Positions 36,797 to 46,248 are shown, numbered from the stretch's first letter. The stretch: DNA of 64,000 nt from Mycobacterium cookii (GCF_010727945.1 NZ_AP022569.1:372001-436000); one strand, 5' to 3'. A program made the numbers and translations. The notes: generated by a model from the sequence alone, not told the origin.

Positions 36797-37132
36797 ATGA
36801 AGACTTTCACCGACGAAGAGATGGGCCAACTGCTGCCCTCCGCCAAGACCTATAGCGTCGTAATCCTGAAACGGGGTCCGAAGTTCGGCGACGATTCGAC
36901 ACCCGGCATCGTCTGGGAACACGGTCGGCGCAACTTCGGGTTACGCGACGACGGGGTGCTAGCGGTGGTCCTGCCGGTCACCGACGGCTCTGAGGTCTGC
37001 GGCATCGCGGTGTTTGCGGCCACCGTCGACGAGACCACCGCAATCATGGGCGACGACCCCGGAGTCGCAGCGGGCGTCTTCACCTACGACGTGCACGCCT
37101 GTCTTGGATTCCCCGGGGACTCGCTGCCCTAG
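36797..37132 (+). CDS. YciI-like protein
   Basis: A 111-residue protein of the YciI/dimeric ferredoxin-like fold: WEHGRRNFGLRDDGVLAVVL, then DDPGVAAGVFTYDVHACLGF and the closing PGDSLP. GAGGAG lies 7 bp before ATG 36797. It is the last gene of the catabolic operon and probably a small accessory enzyme. Its TAG stop (37130-37132) lies inside the 6-bp sequence duplicated by the IS element, so the insertion left the protein intact. Confidence 0.75.
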   Translation: MKTFTDEEMGQLLPSAKTYSVVILKRGPKFGDDSTPGIVWEHGRRNFGLRDDGVLAVVLPVTDGSEVCGIAVFAATVDETTAIMGDDPGVAAGVFTYDVHACLGFPGDSLP

Positions 37133-37133
37133 C
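37128..37133. repeat. Left copy of the 6-bp IS target duplication
   Basis: CCTAGC here is repeated exactly at 38223-38228 on the other side of the element. It fits the NCTAGN target known for IS481. The perfect match indicates a fairly recent insertion. Confidence 0.9.
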
Positions 37134-38222
37134 TGTACTGACCACGGACGTTGGTGACGGCGTGGTGTGGTGACAAAGCGAAGACCTCCGAGTGAAGTGC
37201 GAGCTGTCTAGGAAAGCACTCACACACCGGAGGTCTTCGTGTCTCACCGTAATGCCCCTTTGTCGGAGCTGGGCCGTCTGCGTTTAGCGCGTTGTGTTGT
37301 CGAGGATGGTTGGCCGCTGCGGCGGGCCGCAGAGCGCTTCCAGGTTGCGGTGAGCACCGCGGCGCGCTGGGCAAGCCGGTATCGCGCGTTCGGTGAGGCC
37401 GGCATGGCCGATCGGTCCTCGCGCCCGCATCACAGCCCAACCGGACCCCGACGCGCACCGAGCGGCGCATCATCGGGGTGCGTGTTACTCGACGCTGGGG
37501 ACCAGCACGTATCGGTTACCTGCTCGGAATTCATCCCTCGACGGTGCATCGGGTCCTGACCCGATATCGGCTGGCCAAATTACGCTGGCTGGATCGCCCG
37601 ACCGGGCGCGTCGTGCGCCGCATGCACTCCGAGCACTGTGGGGATCTGGTTCATGTCGACGTCAAAAAGCTGGGCAAGATTCCCGCCGGCGGTGGTTGGC
37701 GCATGTTGGGCCGCTCGGTAGGCCAACGTCACTCCCAGGCCGATAAGTCCAGCGGGAAACGCAACGGGTACCGCAATCCTGTGCGCGGCTATCACTTCCT
37801 ACATACCGCCCTGGATGCACACTCTCGACTGGCCTACAGCGAGCTGCTGGCCGACGAGCGAAAAGACACCGCAGCAGGGTTTTGGCTGCGCGCTAACGCA
37901 TGGTTCGCCGAATCCGGCATCACCGTACGGAAAGTGTTGACCGACAACGGCTCCTGCTACCGCTCGCACGCCTTTGCTGACGCCCTGGGTCACATCGAAC
38001 ATCGCCGGACCCGACCCTATCGACCCCAGACCAACGGCAAAGTAGAGCGGTTTCACCGCACCCTGGCCAACGAATGGGCCTACGCCCGGCTCTACCGCAG
38101 CGACGCCGAACGCTGCCAGGAATTCACCACCTGGCTGCACACCTACAATTTCCACCGCGGCCACACCGCACTCGGCGGCCAACCACCCGCCACCCGCGTA
38201 CCTAACCTCTCAGGTCAGTACA
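37134..38222 (+). mobile_element. IS481-family insertion sequence
   Basis: A 1089-bp element bounded by perfect 10-bp terminal inverted repeats TGTACTGACC (37134-37143) and GGTCAGTACA (38213-38222), with weaker pairing beyond. A 6-bp direct repeat CCTAGC flanks it. It encodes a DDE transposase whose frame is broken and has an mRNA hairpin over the transposase start. It lies between the YciI-like gene and the convergent ABM-domain gene and disrupts neither. Confidence 0.93.
37179..37239 (+). promoter_or_regulatory. Hairpin sequestering the transposase ribosome-binding site
   Basis: CGAAGACCTCCG (37179-37190) and CGGAGGTCTTCG (37228-37239) pair perfectly over 12 bp. The right arm contains the Shine-Dalgarno GGAGG (37229-37233) and the first base of the GTG start (37239). 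An mRNA begun outside the element would fold this stem and hide the start, a protection against read-through known in other insertion sequences. A message starting within the loop would escape it. Confidence 0.7.
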
Positions 38223-38227
38223 CCTAG
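37239..38227 (+). pseudogene. IS481-type transposase, frameshifted
   Basis: Frame 1 from GTG 37239 gives the helix-turn-helix part (GRLRLARCVVEDGWPLRRAA, RFQVAVSTAARWASRYRAFG). Near 37440-37460 it shifts to the -1 frame, which carries TERRIIGVRVTRRWGPARIG and the DDE core: VHVDVKKLG, TDNGSCYRS and NGKVERFHRT. IS481 transposases are normally one frame, so a one-base loss is likely and the product is probably inactive unless ribosomes shift. The stop codon TAG (38225-38227) lies in the duplicated target, not in the element. Confidence 0.85.
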
Positions 38228-38228
38228 C
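38223..38228. repeat. Right copy of the 6-bp IS target duplication
   Basis: CCTAGC, identical to 37128-37133. Its TAG serves as the transposase stop codon. Confidence 0.9.
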
Positions 38229-38231
38229 CCG

Positions 38232-38852
38232 CTAAACCAGCTCGGGCACCCGCAGGTGTGCCACCGCCAACTCGAACTCGCCGACGTCGTGCTGGTCGGC
38301 GCCGAGGTCGCGCAGCCGAGCGGTCCGCAGCGAACGGGCCTGCTCCTCATTGCGCTGCATCGCCTCGAGGCTGTCGAACGTCGACGACGACACCGCCCGC
38401 CACGAGGCACGGTCGATCATCAGGCTCGCGCTGCAAAAGCCGTCGAGCTCTTCGATCGCGGGCAGCACTGACTCCCGGTAGAACTCGATTGCCCGATCGA
38501 ACTGCTCGGGCCGCACCCTAAGCCACGTGGCGCGCACACAGGCGCCCGGACCGGAGCGGTGATCGCGATGCAGTACCGCGATTTCCCACTCGTCGATCGT
38601 TGGGCTGCCCCCGAATTTCTGCGCCACCTCATCACGCACCGGGCGCACCTGCTGGGCGCTGGCATGCAGGGCGGCTTCGTTCTCCCATGCGGTGGTCGCG
38701 ATACAACGACCGGACTCGCGGTCGACCAACAACGACAGGCCGACGCAGCCGTCGACCTCCTGGATTCTCGGCAGAACGGCGTCGCGAACATGCGCGACGC
38801 CGGCGTCGATCGACGACGGCTGAGCCTGGATAGTGGTGGAGCGCGCAAACAT
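38232..38852 (-). CDS. Tandem ABM-like domain protein (Rv2557/Rv2558-like)
   Basis: A 206-residue protein with two similar halves of the antibiotic-biosynthesis-monooxygenase (dimeric alpha/beta barrel) fold. Both contain the pair [20 protein letters not shown] and [20 protein letters not shown]. It closely resembles what I recall of the M. tuberculosis paralogues Rv2557 and Rv2558, which are reported to respond to starvation. Catalytic activity is unproven. It separates the IS element from the TIR/RyR pair and holds the backbone position between rarA and yjbQ. Confidence 0.8.
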   Translation of the reverse strand: MFARSTTIQAQPSSIDAGVAHVRDAVLPRIQEVDGCVGLSLLVDRESGRCIATTAWENEAALHASAQQVRPVRDEVAQKFGGSPTIDEWEIAVLHRDHRSGPGACVRATWLRVRPEQFDRAIEFYRESVLPAIEELDGFCSASLMIDRASWRAVSSSTFDSLEAMQRNEEQARSLRTARLRDLGADQHDVGEFELAVAHLRVPELV

Positions 38853-38978
38853 GATGAACCCTCCTCGTTCGGGGGCAGCGCCCCGGCGGCGCCACCGGTC
38901 CTTTGCTCACCTTCCTCTGCTGGATTCGCCATGACAATGGGCAAATCCGTCGGCTGAACCGGTGGAAACCGACGTGCC

Positions 38979-40556
38979 TTATTTCATGACGCCGGGTTGG
39001 GCTAGCCCGGCGGCGATCTTGTCGACGATGCGGCTGGCTTCGTCGGTGACGCCGGGTCCGCACGCCTTGACGTCGATGACGTAGTCAGACACCGCGTTCA
39101 GCACTCGTTGGCACGCATAGCCGTTGCCGTCGACCTCGGTGAAGCGTTGGAAGATTTTGGTGGAGCCGCCGGAGAAGTCACCGACGTCCCATCGGTAGGA
39201 ACGGTTGTCGGAAAGATAGGTGGCCGTCGCGACTTGGCGGGCGCACTGCTTCCACTGGTCGGCCGATCGCGCCACGAATGCGGCCGCTCGGTCGGAGTTC
39301 GGCGGGAAGACCGCGATGTCCTGGTCGGCAAAGCGGTTGTTGCTCTCACCGGCCCGGTTCGGCCCACCTCGCTTCTGTATGACCGTCCAGGAAAGCTCCT
39401 GCATTCCGCTGTCCTGATACGTGGAGTCCATCCCCGGATAGAGCGTCGCCAGACAAATCTGTGGGGTCGTGGAAACCCAGCTGCTGTGTTTCGTCGCTCC
39501 TTTGCCGCTCTCCACCTGTCGCATATCGTCACCGCCCATGATGGAGTTGACGTCTGAGTCGCTGACGAGCAGGCCACTAAGCCGGTCGGAATTCTGTTGT
39601 GGGAAAGCAACTTTGAGGCCAATCCCGGCCGCGATCGAGGCAACCACGCCGACAACGCCGACGACGATCCAGCGCCGGCGAATCCGGCCCGACTTGGCAT
39701 TGCGGTCGGAAATCGAGGGCGTCGGGGAAGGCGGGGGAGCCGGGGGAGGTGGGGGCGGCGGGATCGGCTGCGGTCCGGAAAACGCCGCCGGCATCACCGG
39801 ATGCGGGATGGTCACCGCTGACGTCACCGCCGGCTCCGGAGCGGAGAACGGCCCAGACATTCCTGCCTGCGTGAATGGAACCGTGACTGCAGCGCCCGCG
39901 TTCGGCGATTCGATCGAGGCCAGGGTCGAGTCGATCTCGGTGCGGATCCGCCAGGTGACGTCCGCCCGGTCGCGTAGCAGTCGCAACAACTGGGTGAGGT
40001 CGCGGAAGGCGGCCGGATCGTGACGATCGTCGTCTAGTCGATCCTTGAGTTCGATCATCAGCTCGGCCTGCTGGTGCCGACTCAGCTCTGGGCGTGACAG
40101 GACCGCCGCGAGCCGCATCAGGTACGCGAACGGCACCTGTGGTTCGGGGGGTAGTGGCCAGGGCAGCGTCGGGACCTGAGCCTGCCGGTGCTGCACCGAG
40201 GAGAGCAGCCGGAAGGCGTTCTGCTTGGACGGGTCCCTGAAGTCGAGGATCTGTCGGGCCGCCAACGGGGTCACCCGCAGGCTGTCGATCGGCCCAATCT
40301 GGACGGGCAGGATCGGCCGTCGCAGCGCCTCGGCGTAGCGCAGCTCAGCCTGGCAGGGTTTGGACGCCAACGAGTTGTTGGAGACGGCGACGATGAATAC
40401 ATCGCAGCGGCGGATCTGCTCGAGTATGGCGTGCCACCACGCTTCGCCACCGCCCAACTCGTCGTCCCACCACACCTGCTGGCGATTGCGTCGCAACGTG
40501 GTCAGCAGGTTCTCTATCAGCGGTCGGTCTTGACTGGCGTAGCTGACAAAAAGCAA
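38979..40556 (-). CDS. TIR domain - membrane helix - PknH_C-type sensor protein
   Basis: A 525-residue fusion. Residues 1-115 are a TIR domain: LFVSYASQDR, VWWDDELGGGEAWWHAILEQ, CDVFIVAVSNNSLASKPCQ. Residues 140-215 are a helical linker common after actinobacterial TIR domains. A Pro-rich stretch (262-280), a basic stop (RIRRRW) and one membrane helix (296-317) follow. Residues 325-520 resemble the extracellular sensor of the kinase PknH: LLVSDSDVNSIMGG, and four cysteines (368, 438, 482, 499) suited to two disulfides. The kinase is thus replaced by TIR. The Glu expected in an LExG motif is Gly here (LGGGE), so NADase activity is uncertain. The start is TTG after GGGGGGAAG. Confidence 0.85.
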   Translation of the reverse strand: MLFVSYASQDRPLIENLLTTLRRNRQQVWWDDELGGGEAWWHAILEQIRRCDVFIVAVSNNSLASKPCQAELRYAEALRRPILPVQIGPIDSLRVTPLAARQILDFRDPSKQNAFRLLSSVQHRQAQVPTLPWPLPPEPQVPFAYLMRLAAVLSRPELSRHQQAELMIELKDRLDDDRHDPAAFRDLTQLLRLLRDRADVTWRIRTEIDSTLASIESPNAGAAVTVPFTQAGMSGPFSAPEPAVTSAVTIPHPVMPAAFSGPQPIPPPPPPPAPPPSPTPSISDRNAKSGRIRRRWIVVGVVGVVASIAAGIGLKVAFPQQNSDRLSGLLVSDSDVNSIMGGDDMRQVESGKGATKHSSWVSTTPQICLATLYPGMDSTYQDSGMQELSWTVIQKRGGPNRAGESNNRFADQDIAVFPPNSDRAAAFVARSADQWKQCARQVATATYLSDNRSYRWDVGDFSGGSTKIFQRFTEVDGNGYACQRVLNAVSDYVIDVKACGPGVTDEASRIVDKIAAGLAQPGVMK

Positions 40557-40560
40557 GAGT

Positions 40561-40600
40561 CTTCCCCCCGGGACAAACTCAGGAAATTTTCAGCAGTATA
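40561..40600 (-). promoter_or_regulatory. Leader and possible -10 of the TIR gene
   Basis: On the minus strand TATACT (40600-40595) is a good -10 placed about 32 bp before the TTG start. CCCGGGGGGAAG (40572-40561) is the ribosome-binding region and is identical to that before the RyR-domain gene (42438-42427). No clear -35 was found. Confidence 0.4.
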
Positions 40601-40658
40601 AGCATCGGGTTGATCGCTCGCCCGGTAATCAGGCGGGTTTGCGTGCCTAGCGTAGGAG

Positions 40659-42422
40659 TTAAGGGTGCGTGCCAGCCGTCGCGGCGGCATTCGGGTAGCG
40701 GGCCGCCGCTTCCCGTACGTCGACGATCTGCAGGCCCACCGAGGCAAGCATCGCGGGGATCGCCCTGATGAAGTTGGTGTCCCACTCGGCGATATCGGTA
40801 GGCAGCTGGTCCCATGGCAGAAAATGCGGGTCCGATTTCACCCCGGCGTCTCTTTTTTCCTGCTCCCAACGATCGTGCTCCATGATGCTCAACTTGGTGA
40901 GCTCGTCGCTGGTGAAGGTGAAATCCTTCGCCTGCCAGTCCCGAAGCGGCGTGATCTCGCATCCGATGCTGCGCAGTTTGACACCGATATGACGCGCCTG
41001 GGCACGGTTGGATTTCTTCAGTGACTCGTCCAGCTCGGACCACGGCGGTGGGTTCACCCCGTCGGGTTGCATCAAGCAGTAGCGGCGATGGATTTCGTGG
41101 GCGATTGCTTCGAACGACCCGCCTTCGACCAGGTCCACGCTGCATGTTTGCTGGATTGTTCTGAATACCGTCAGATTCGTGCCGTGCTGCGTCGTCGAGT
41201 TCTCCAGGAGGTCGGCAACCCCGTAGGCCTGCCACAGCGCCGCGACCACCGGCACCGCCGAGTCGAGCGCGTGGCGCAGCTTGAGCGCGGTCTCGACGGT
41301 CTGTTCGTCGCGCTGCGCGGTCACGTAGGCGCGGGAAATCGGGACCGCGGGCCGGGCGGTCGAGAGCCGCTGGAGATCGCGGGCAGAAGTGCAGTAGGCG
41401 GTGAACTCGCACACCTGCTCGAGGACCGGGTAGTTGGCCAGCAGACTGCCGATCCGCTGGTCCGCGTCGTCATCGACAACCGTGACCAGCAGCGGTGCGG
41501 AACTGTCCGCGCGTTCGTCCTGCCATCTGCGGGCCGCGTTCATCACCAGCTCGGAACCGAGTGTGTCGAGGTGAGCCAGCAGGATGTGCGGCTGCGTCGC
41601 CGTGTCGAACGGGTGCGCCTCGAGCAGCAGGCGCGCGCCGATCTCATCGGCGTTGAAGAAGTCCAGCGCCGACTCGTCGTCCCCGTGGTTGGACTCCTCG
41701 ATCCTCAGAAACACACACAGGCTCGGGTTGTTGACCCGGGCCAGGCAGAGCAGTCGGCGACTGCCTTTGACCAACCGCCTTGCCCGCGTGACGATTTCAG
41801 TGTTGACGACGTCGTCTGGCGTTACGGCGAGTAGACGTGCGGCACGCTTGACTCCGGCCGCCTCCAGCGTCGACTTCAACTGCGCGTCGCCCACGATCAC
41901 CGGGCCGCCCCACTGGCGGCAGGCTTCGATGCGTGGGTTACGCGCGTCTGCTTCGATGACAACCACCCGGTAATTCGCGGCGCGCAGCACCCGCAGCAAC
42001 TCGAAGCCGACATCGCCCAAGCCGCACAGCACCACATGGTTACGTCTGAGCGGAATCAGCATCCGCTGCGCCCGGTCGTGCAGCAGCGCGATCAGTGCGA
42101 TCAGCGCAGCCCACCCGGCCACGATCGGTGCCAGGTAGCGGGCGACATCCAACGCCAAGCCGACCTGGCTCTCCGGCTGTGGGGCGGCGTGCAGGAAGAA
42201 AAGTTTGCTGCTGCCGTATAAGGCGTCGGAGAGCGAATAGTGCACGTGCTCGGAGCCTTCGAGCGGCTCCCAGGTCAGGTAACCGAAGCAACCGAGCAGA
42301 AACGCGAAAACGGCGGCGGGCGCCAGCACCCAGTACAACCGGGGATCGGTCAGCACGGCCAGAATGCGCTGATGGACCGCCAGCGGAGGCGTGGCCTCGC
42401 CGTCGGCAGGCGATGCGGTCAA
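40659..42422 (-). CDS. Two-helix membrane protein with TrkA-N/RCK and RyR domains
   Basis: A 587-residue protein. Two membrane helices (about 30-50 and 96-114) flank a loop placed like a channel pore loop (YSLSDALYGSSKLFFL) but lacking a TVGYGD filter. A Rossmann TrkA-N/RCK domain follows (VVLCGLGDVGFELLRVL, GLGDVG at 134-139, acidic VVVIEADA). A second, weaker copy spans about 280-420. The C-terminus (about 438-567) is an RyR domain: ELDESLKKSNRAQARHIG, then IMEHDRWEQEK and FIRAIPAMLASVGL. It may sense nucleotides or gate ions. The start is TTG 42422 after GGGGGGAAG. It is 102 bp upstream of the TIR gene on the same strand. Confidence 0.85.
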   Translation of the reverse strand: MTASPADGEATPPLAVHQRILAVLTDPRLYWVLAPAAVFAFLLGCFGYLTWEPLEGSEHVHYSLSDALYGSSKLFFLHAAPQPESQVGLALDVARYLAPIVAGWAALIALIALLHDRAQRMLIPLRRNHVVLCGLGDVGFELLRVLRAANYRVVVIEADARNPRIEACRQWGGPVIVGDAQLKSTLEAAGVKRAARLLAVTPDDVVNTEIVTRARRLVKGSRRLLCLARVNNPSLCVFLRIEESNHGDDESALDFFNADEIGARLLLEAHPFDTATQPHILLAHLDTLGSELVMNAARRWQDERADSSAPLLVTVVDDDADQRIGSLLANYPVLEQVCEFTAYCTSARDLQRLSTARPAVPISRAYVTAQRDEQTVETALKLRHALDSAVPVVAALWQAYGVADLLENSTTQHGTNLTVFRTIQQTCSVDLVEGGSFEAIAHEIHRRYCLMQPDGVNPPPWSELDESLKKSNRAQARHIGVKLRSIGCEITPLRDWQAKDFTFTSDELTKLSIMEHDRWEQEKRDAGVKSDPHFLPWDQLPTDIAEWDTNFIRAIPAMLASVGLQIVDVREAAARYPNAAATAGTHP

Positions 42423-42540
42423 CGTGCTTCCCCCCCGGGGGTTAGGCGATCAAAGGCCACCCCATCCTTTTTCGGAGGGGATCGTACCTTGACACCCGTT
42501 GGACTCGGCATCTCGAACGACGCGTACGTAGGCTGAACCG

Positions 42541-42942
42541 GTGAAAACCGATGTGCTGGATGTCGACACCGCGCGTCGCCGTACCGTCGATCTGACCGAG
42601 GCTGTGCGCGCGTTCTGCTTCCCGCTGGGTGACGGCCTGTGCAACGTGTTCGTCCCGCACGCGACGGCCGGGGTGGCGATCATCGAAACCGGGGCCGGAT
42701 CCGACGACGACCTCGTCGACACCCTGGAACGGTTGTTGCCGCGCGACGAGCGCTACCGGCATTCGCACGGATCTGCAGGTCATGGCGCCGATCATGTGCT
42801 GCCGGCGATCGTCGCGCCGTCGATCACCGTGCCGGTGCACGGCGGTGAGCCGCTGCTCGGCACCTGGCAGAGCGTCGTGCTGGTCGACTTGAACCGGGAC
42901 AATCCGCGGCGGTCGGTGCGGCTGTCGTTCGTCGAGGCGTGA
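42541..42942 (+). CDS. YjbQ/UPF0047 family protein (Rv2556c-like)
   Basis: A 133-residue protein of the YjbQ family: CNVFVPHATAGVAIIETG, then SHGSAGHGADHVLPAIVAPS, then LLGTWQSVVLVDLN with the conserved GTWQ. Members show secondary thiamine-phosphate synthase activity, but their main role is unsettled. The start is GTG 42541. It precedes alaS by about 100 bp, the same order as Rv2556c-Rv2555c. Confidence 0.9.
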   Translation: MKTDVLDVDTARRRTVDLTEAVRAFCFPLGDGLCNVFVPHATAGVAIIETGAGSDDDLVDTLERLLPRDERYRHSHGSAGHGADHVLPAIVAPSITVPVHGGEPLLGTWQSVVLVDLNRDNPRRSVRLSFVEA

Positions 42943-43044
42943 CTCGTCGAGTGTTCGGGCACCGTTGGTGGACCGGTACTGTAGTGCGGTCCAAATAGGC
43001 TGGACGCGGGCCGAAAAGAACAGGGTCAAAGAGGAAGCGGAAAA

Positions 43045-45750
43045 GTGCAGACACACGAGATCAGGAAGAGGTTCCTGGATCATTTCGTGAACGCGGGCCA
43101 CACCGAGGTACCCAGTGCGTCGGTGATACTCGACGACCCGAACCTGCTGTTCGTCAATGCCGGCATGGTGCAGTTCGTGCCGTTCTTCCTCGGCCAGCGC
43201 ACGCCGCCGTATCCGACGGCAACCAGCATCCAGAAATGCATCCGGACGCCCGACATCGACGAAGTCGGGATCACCACCCGGCACAACACGTTTTTTCAGA
43301 TGGCCGGCAATTTCTCGTTCGGCGATTATTTCAAGCGTGCAGCCATCGAATTGGCCTGGACCCTGCTGACCAACAAGGTCGAGGACGGCGGCTATGGGCT
43401 GGATCCGGAAAAGCTCTGGGCCACAGTTTATTTGGACGATGACGAAGCCATAGCGCTGTGGCGCGAGATCGCCGGCCTGCCGGTCGAGCGTATTCAGCGG
43501 CGCGGGATGGCGGACAACTACTGGTCGATGGGCATTCCCGGCCCGTGCGGCCCGTCGTCGGAGATCTATTACGACCGCGGACCCGGGTTCGGGGTCGACG
43601 GCGGTCCGGTCGCCAACGAAGACCGCTACCTCGAGGTCTGGAACCTCGTGTTCATGCAGAACGAGCGCGGCGAAGGAATCGGCAAGGAGGACTACGAGAT
43701 CCTCGGTCCGTTGCCGCGCAAGAACATCGACACCGGCATGGGCGTGGAGCGGATCGCGCTGGTGCTGCAGAACGTGGCCAACGTCTACGAGACCGACCTG
43801 CTGCGGCCCGTCATCGACCTGGTGGAGTCGCGTGCCCCGCGCCGCTACGACGTCGGCAACCACGCCGACGACGTGCGCTACCGCATCATCGCCGACCACA
43901 GCCGCACCGCCGCGATCCTGATCGGCGACGGGGTGAGCCCCGGCAACGACGGCCGCGGCTACGTCCTGCGCCGCCTGCTGCGCCGCGTCATCCGCTCGGC
44001 CAAGCTGCTGGGCATCGACGACCCGATCGTGGGCGATCTGATGGCGACCGTCCGCGACGCGATGGGCCCGTCGTATCCGGAACTGATGACCGACTTCGAC
44101 CGGATCAACCGGATCGCGATCGCCGAGGAGACGGCCTTCAACCGCACGCTCGCGTCGGGCTCCAAACTGTTCGACGACGTCGCGGGCACCACCAGATCCT
44201 CAGGCGCGTCAGTGGTTTCCGGCTCGGACGCTTTCACGCTGCACGACACCTACGGGTTCCCGATCGAGCTCACCCTGGAGATGGCCGCCGAGCAGGGCCT
44301 GACCGTCGACCAGGCCGGCTTCCACGAGCTGATGCTGCAGCAGCGGCAGCGCGCCAAGGCCGATGCCGCCGCCCGCAAACACGCCCATGCCGACCTGACC
44401 GCCTACCGTGAGCTGGTCGACGCCGGACCGACGGAGTTCACCGGCTTCGACGAATTGACCTCCGAGGCAAGGATTCTCGGGATCTTCGTGGACGGCAAGC
44501 GGGTGCCCGTCGTCGCACACGCCGCCCACGGGGAGGCCGCCATCGCCGACCGGGTGGAGCTGGTGCTGGACCGCACCCCGCTCTACGCCGAGTCCGGCGG
44601 CCAGCTCGCCGACGTGGGCACCATCACCGGGACCGGGTCCGGCGGGAGCGCCCGGGCCGCCGTGACCGATGTGCAGAAGATCGCCAAAAGCCTGTACGTG
44701 CACCGGGTCAATGTGGAATCCGGCGAATTCGTCGAGGGCGACACCGTGGTCGCCGCGGTCGACGCAGGCTGGCGCAAAGGTGCCACCCAGGGCCATTCGG
44801 GCACCCACATGGTGCACGCCGCACTGCGGCAAGTGTTGGGGCCCAACGCCGTTCAGGCCGGTTCGCTGAACAGGCCGGGCTATCTGCGGTTCGACTTCAA
44901 CTGGCAGGGTTCGCTCAGCGAGCAGCAGCGCGCCGACATCGAAGAGGTGACCAACCAGGCGGTGCAGGCCGACTACGAGGTGCACACCTTCGTCGAGAAT
45001 TTCGAGAAGGCCAAGGCGATGGGCGCGATGGCGCTGTTCGGCGAGAGCTATCCCGAGCAGGTGCGGGTCGTGGAGATCGGCGGCCCGTTCTCACTCGAGC
45101 TGTGTGGTGGCACGCATGTGCACAACTCGGCGCAGATCGGGCCGGTCACCTTGCTCGGCGAGTCGTCGGTGGGTTCGGGCGTGCGACGCGTCGAGGCCTA
45201 CGTCGGCCTGGAGTCGTTCAAGCATCTGGCCAAGGAGCGGGCGCTGATGGCCGGGCTGGCCTCGTCGCTGAAGGTGCCGTCCGACGAGGTGCCCGCCCGG
45301 GTGGCGAACCTGGTGGAGCGGTTGAAAGCCGCGGAGAAGGAAATCGAACGTAGCCGGTTGGCGAACGCGCGGGCCGCCGCGGCAAACGCCGCCGCCGGAG
45401 CCCAGCACATCGGTAACGTCCAGGTGGTGGCGCAGCGGATGTCAGCCGGGATGACGGGTTCCGATCTGCGCTCGCTGGTCGGCGACATCCGCGGAAAGCT
45501 CGGCAACGACCCGGCGGTGGTCGCGCTGATCGCCGAAGGTGGCGGCGGCGCCGTGCCGTACGCGGTCGCCGCCAACCGCGCCGCCCAGGACCTGGGCCTG
45601 CGGGCCAACGAGCTGGTCAAGCAGCTCGCCGGCGCAGTCGACGGGCGTGGCGGCGGAAAGGCCGACCTCGCGCAGGGCTCGGGGAAGGATTCCTCCGGCA
45701 TCGACGCGGCGCTGGACGCCCTACGCGCTGAGATAGCCCGGGTCGGCTGA
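43045..45750 (+). CDS. alaS: Alanyl-tRNA synthetase
   Basis: A 901-residue class II synthetase. The aminoacylation domain begins [20 protein letters not shown]. The editing domain has [13 protein letters not shown] and the zinc-type ELCGGTHV, and the C-terminal part is coiled coil plus DHHA1-like. It charges tRNA-Ala and hydrolyses mischarged Ser/Gly. GTG 43045 follows AGAGGAAG and gives the usual [10 protein letters not shown] start. ruvX follows immediately after its stop codon, so the two are co-translated. Confidence 0.98.
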   Translation: MQTHEIRKRFLDHFVNAGHTEVPSASVILDDPNLLFVNAGMVQFVPFFLGQRTPPYPTATSIQKCIRTPDIDEVGITTRHNTFFQMAGNFSFGDYFKRAAIELAWTLLTNKVEDGGYGLDPEKLWATVYLDDDEAIALWREIAGLPVERIQRRGMADNYWSMGIPGPCGPSSEIYYDRGPGFGVDGGPVANEDRYLEVWNLVFMQNERGEGIGKEDYEILGPLPRKNIDTGMGVERIALVLQNVANVYETDLLRPVIDLVESRAPRRYDVGNHADDVRYRIIADHSRTAAILIGDGVSPGNDGRGYVLRRLLRRVIRSAKLLGIDDPIVGDLMATVRDAMGPSYPELMTDFDRINRIAIAEETAFNRTLASGSKLFDDVAGTTRSSGASVVSGSDAFTLHDTYGFPIELTLEMAAEQGLTVDQAGFHELMLQQRQRAKADAAARKHAHADLTAYRELVDAGPTEFTGFDELTSEARILGIFVDGKRVPVVAHAAHGEAAIADRVELVLDRTPLYAESGGQLADVGTITGTGSGGSARAAVTDVQKIAKSLYVHRVNVESGEFVEGDTVVAAVDAGWRKGATQGHSGTHMVHAALRQVLGPNAVQAGSLNRPGYLRFDFNWQGSLSEQQRADIEEVTNQAVQADYEVHTFVENFEKAKAMGAMALFGESYPEQVRVVEIGGPFSLELCGGTHVHNSAQIGPVTLLGESSVGSGVRRVEAYVGLESFKHLAKERALMAGLASSLKVPSDEVPARVANLVERLKAAEKEIERSRLANARAAAANAAAGAQHIGNVQVVAQRMSAGMTGSDLRSLVGDIRGKLGNDPAVVALIAEGGGGAVPYAVAANRAAQDLGLRANELVKQLAGAVDGRGGGKADLAQGSGKDSSGIDAALDALRAEIARVG

Positions 45751-46248
45751 GTGGAGTCGTCGCACCGCCTCCCGGACCGGCCCGGAGGAGACGATCCGGG
45801 ACCCGGGCGGCGGCTGGGCGTCGACGTCGGCACCGTGCGTATCGGGGTGGCGAGCAGCGACCCGGACGGCATTCTGGCCACCCCGGTCGAGACGGTCCGC
45901 CGCGAACGGTCCGGCAAGCATCTGCGACGACTGGCCGAACTGGTGGCGGAATCGAACATCGTCGAAGTGGTCGTCGGCCTGCCCCGCACCCTGGCCGACC
46001 GCACCGGCCCGTCAGCCCTGGACGCGATCGAACTGGCCGAAGCGCTGGCCGGCCGGATCGCGCCGGTTCCGGTGCGGCTGGCCGACGAGCGGCTGACCAC
46101 CGTCAGTGCGCAGCGCTCGCTGCGGCAGGCCGGTATCCGGGCCAAGGGCCAGCGTAGGGTCATCGACCAGGCGGCGGCGGTGGCGATCTTGCAGGGATGG
46201 CTCGACGAACGCCGTGCCAAGCTGCCCGGGGAGGTCAACGGTGTCTGA
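45751..46248 (+). CDS. ruvX: Putative Holliday junction resolvase / pre-16S rRNA nuclease YqgF
   Basis: A 165-residue RNase H-fold protein: [19 protein letters not shown] with the first catalytic Asp, [30 protein letters not shown] and [14 protein letters not shown] with the last Asp. YqgF/RuvX proteins mature the 5' end of 16S rRNA and may cut recombination intermediates. GTG 45751 starts right after the alaS stop, and its own stop lies within the mltG start (GTGTCTGA). Confidence 0.95.
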   Translation: MESSHRLPDRPGGDDPGPGRRLGVDVGTVRIGVASSDPDGILATPVETVRRERSGKHLRRLAELVAESNIVEVVVGLPRTLADRTGPSALDAIELAEALAGRIAPVPVRLADERLTTVSAQRSLRQAGIRAKGQRRVIDQAAAVAILQGWLDERRAKLPGEVNGV

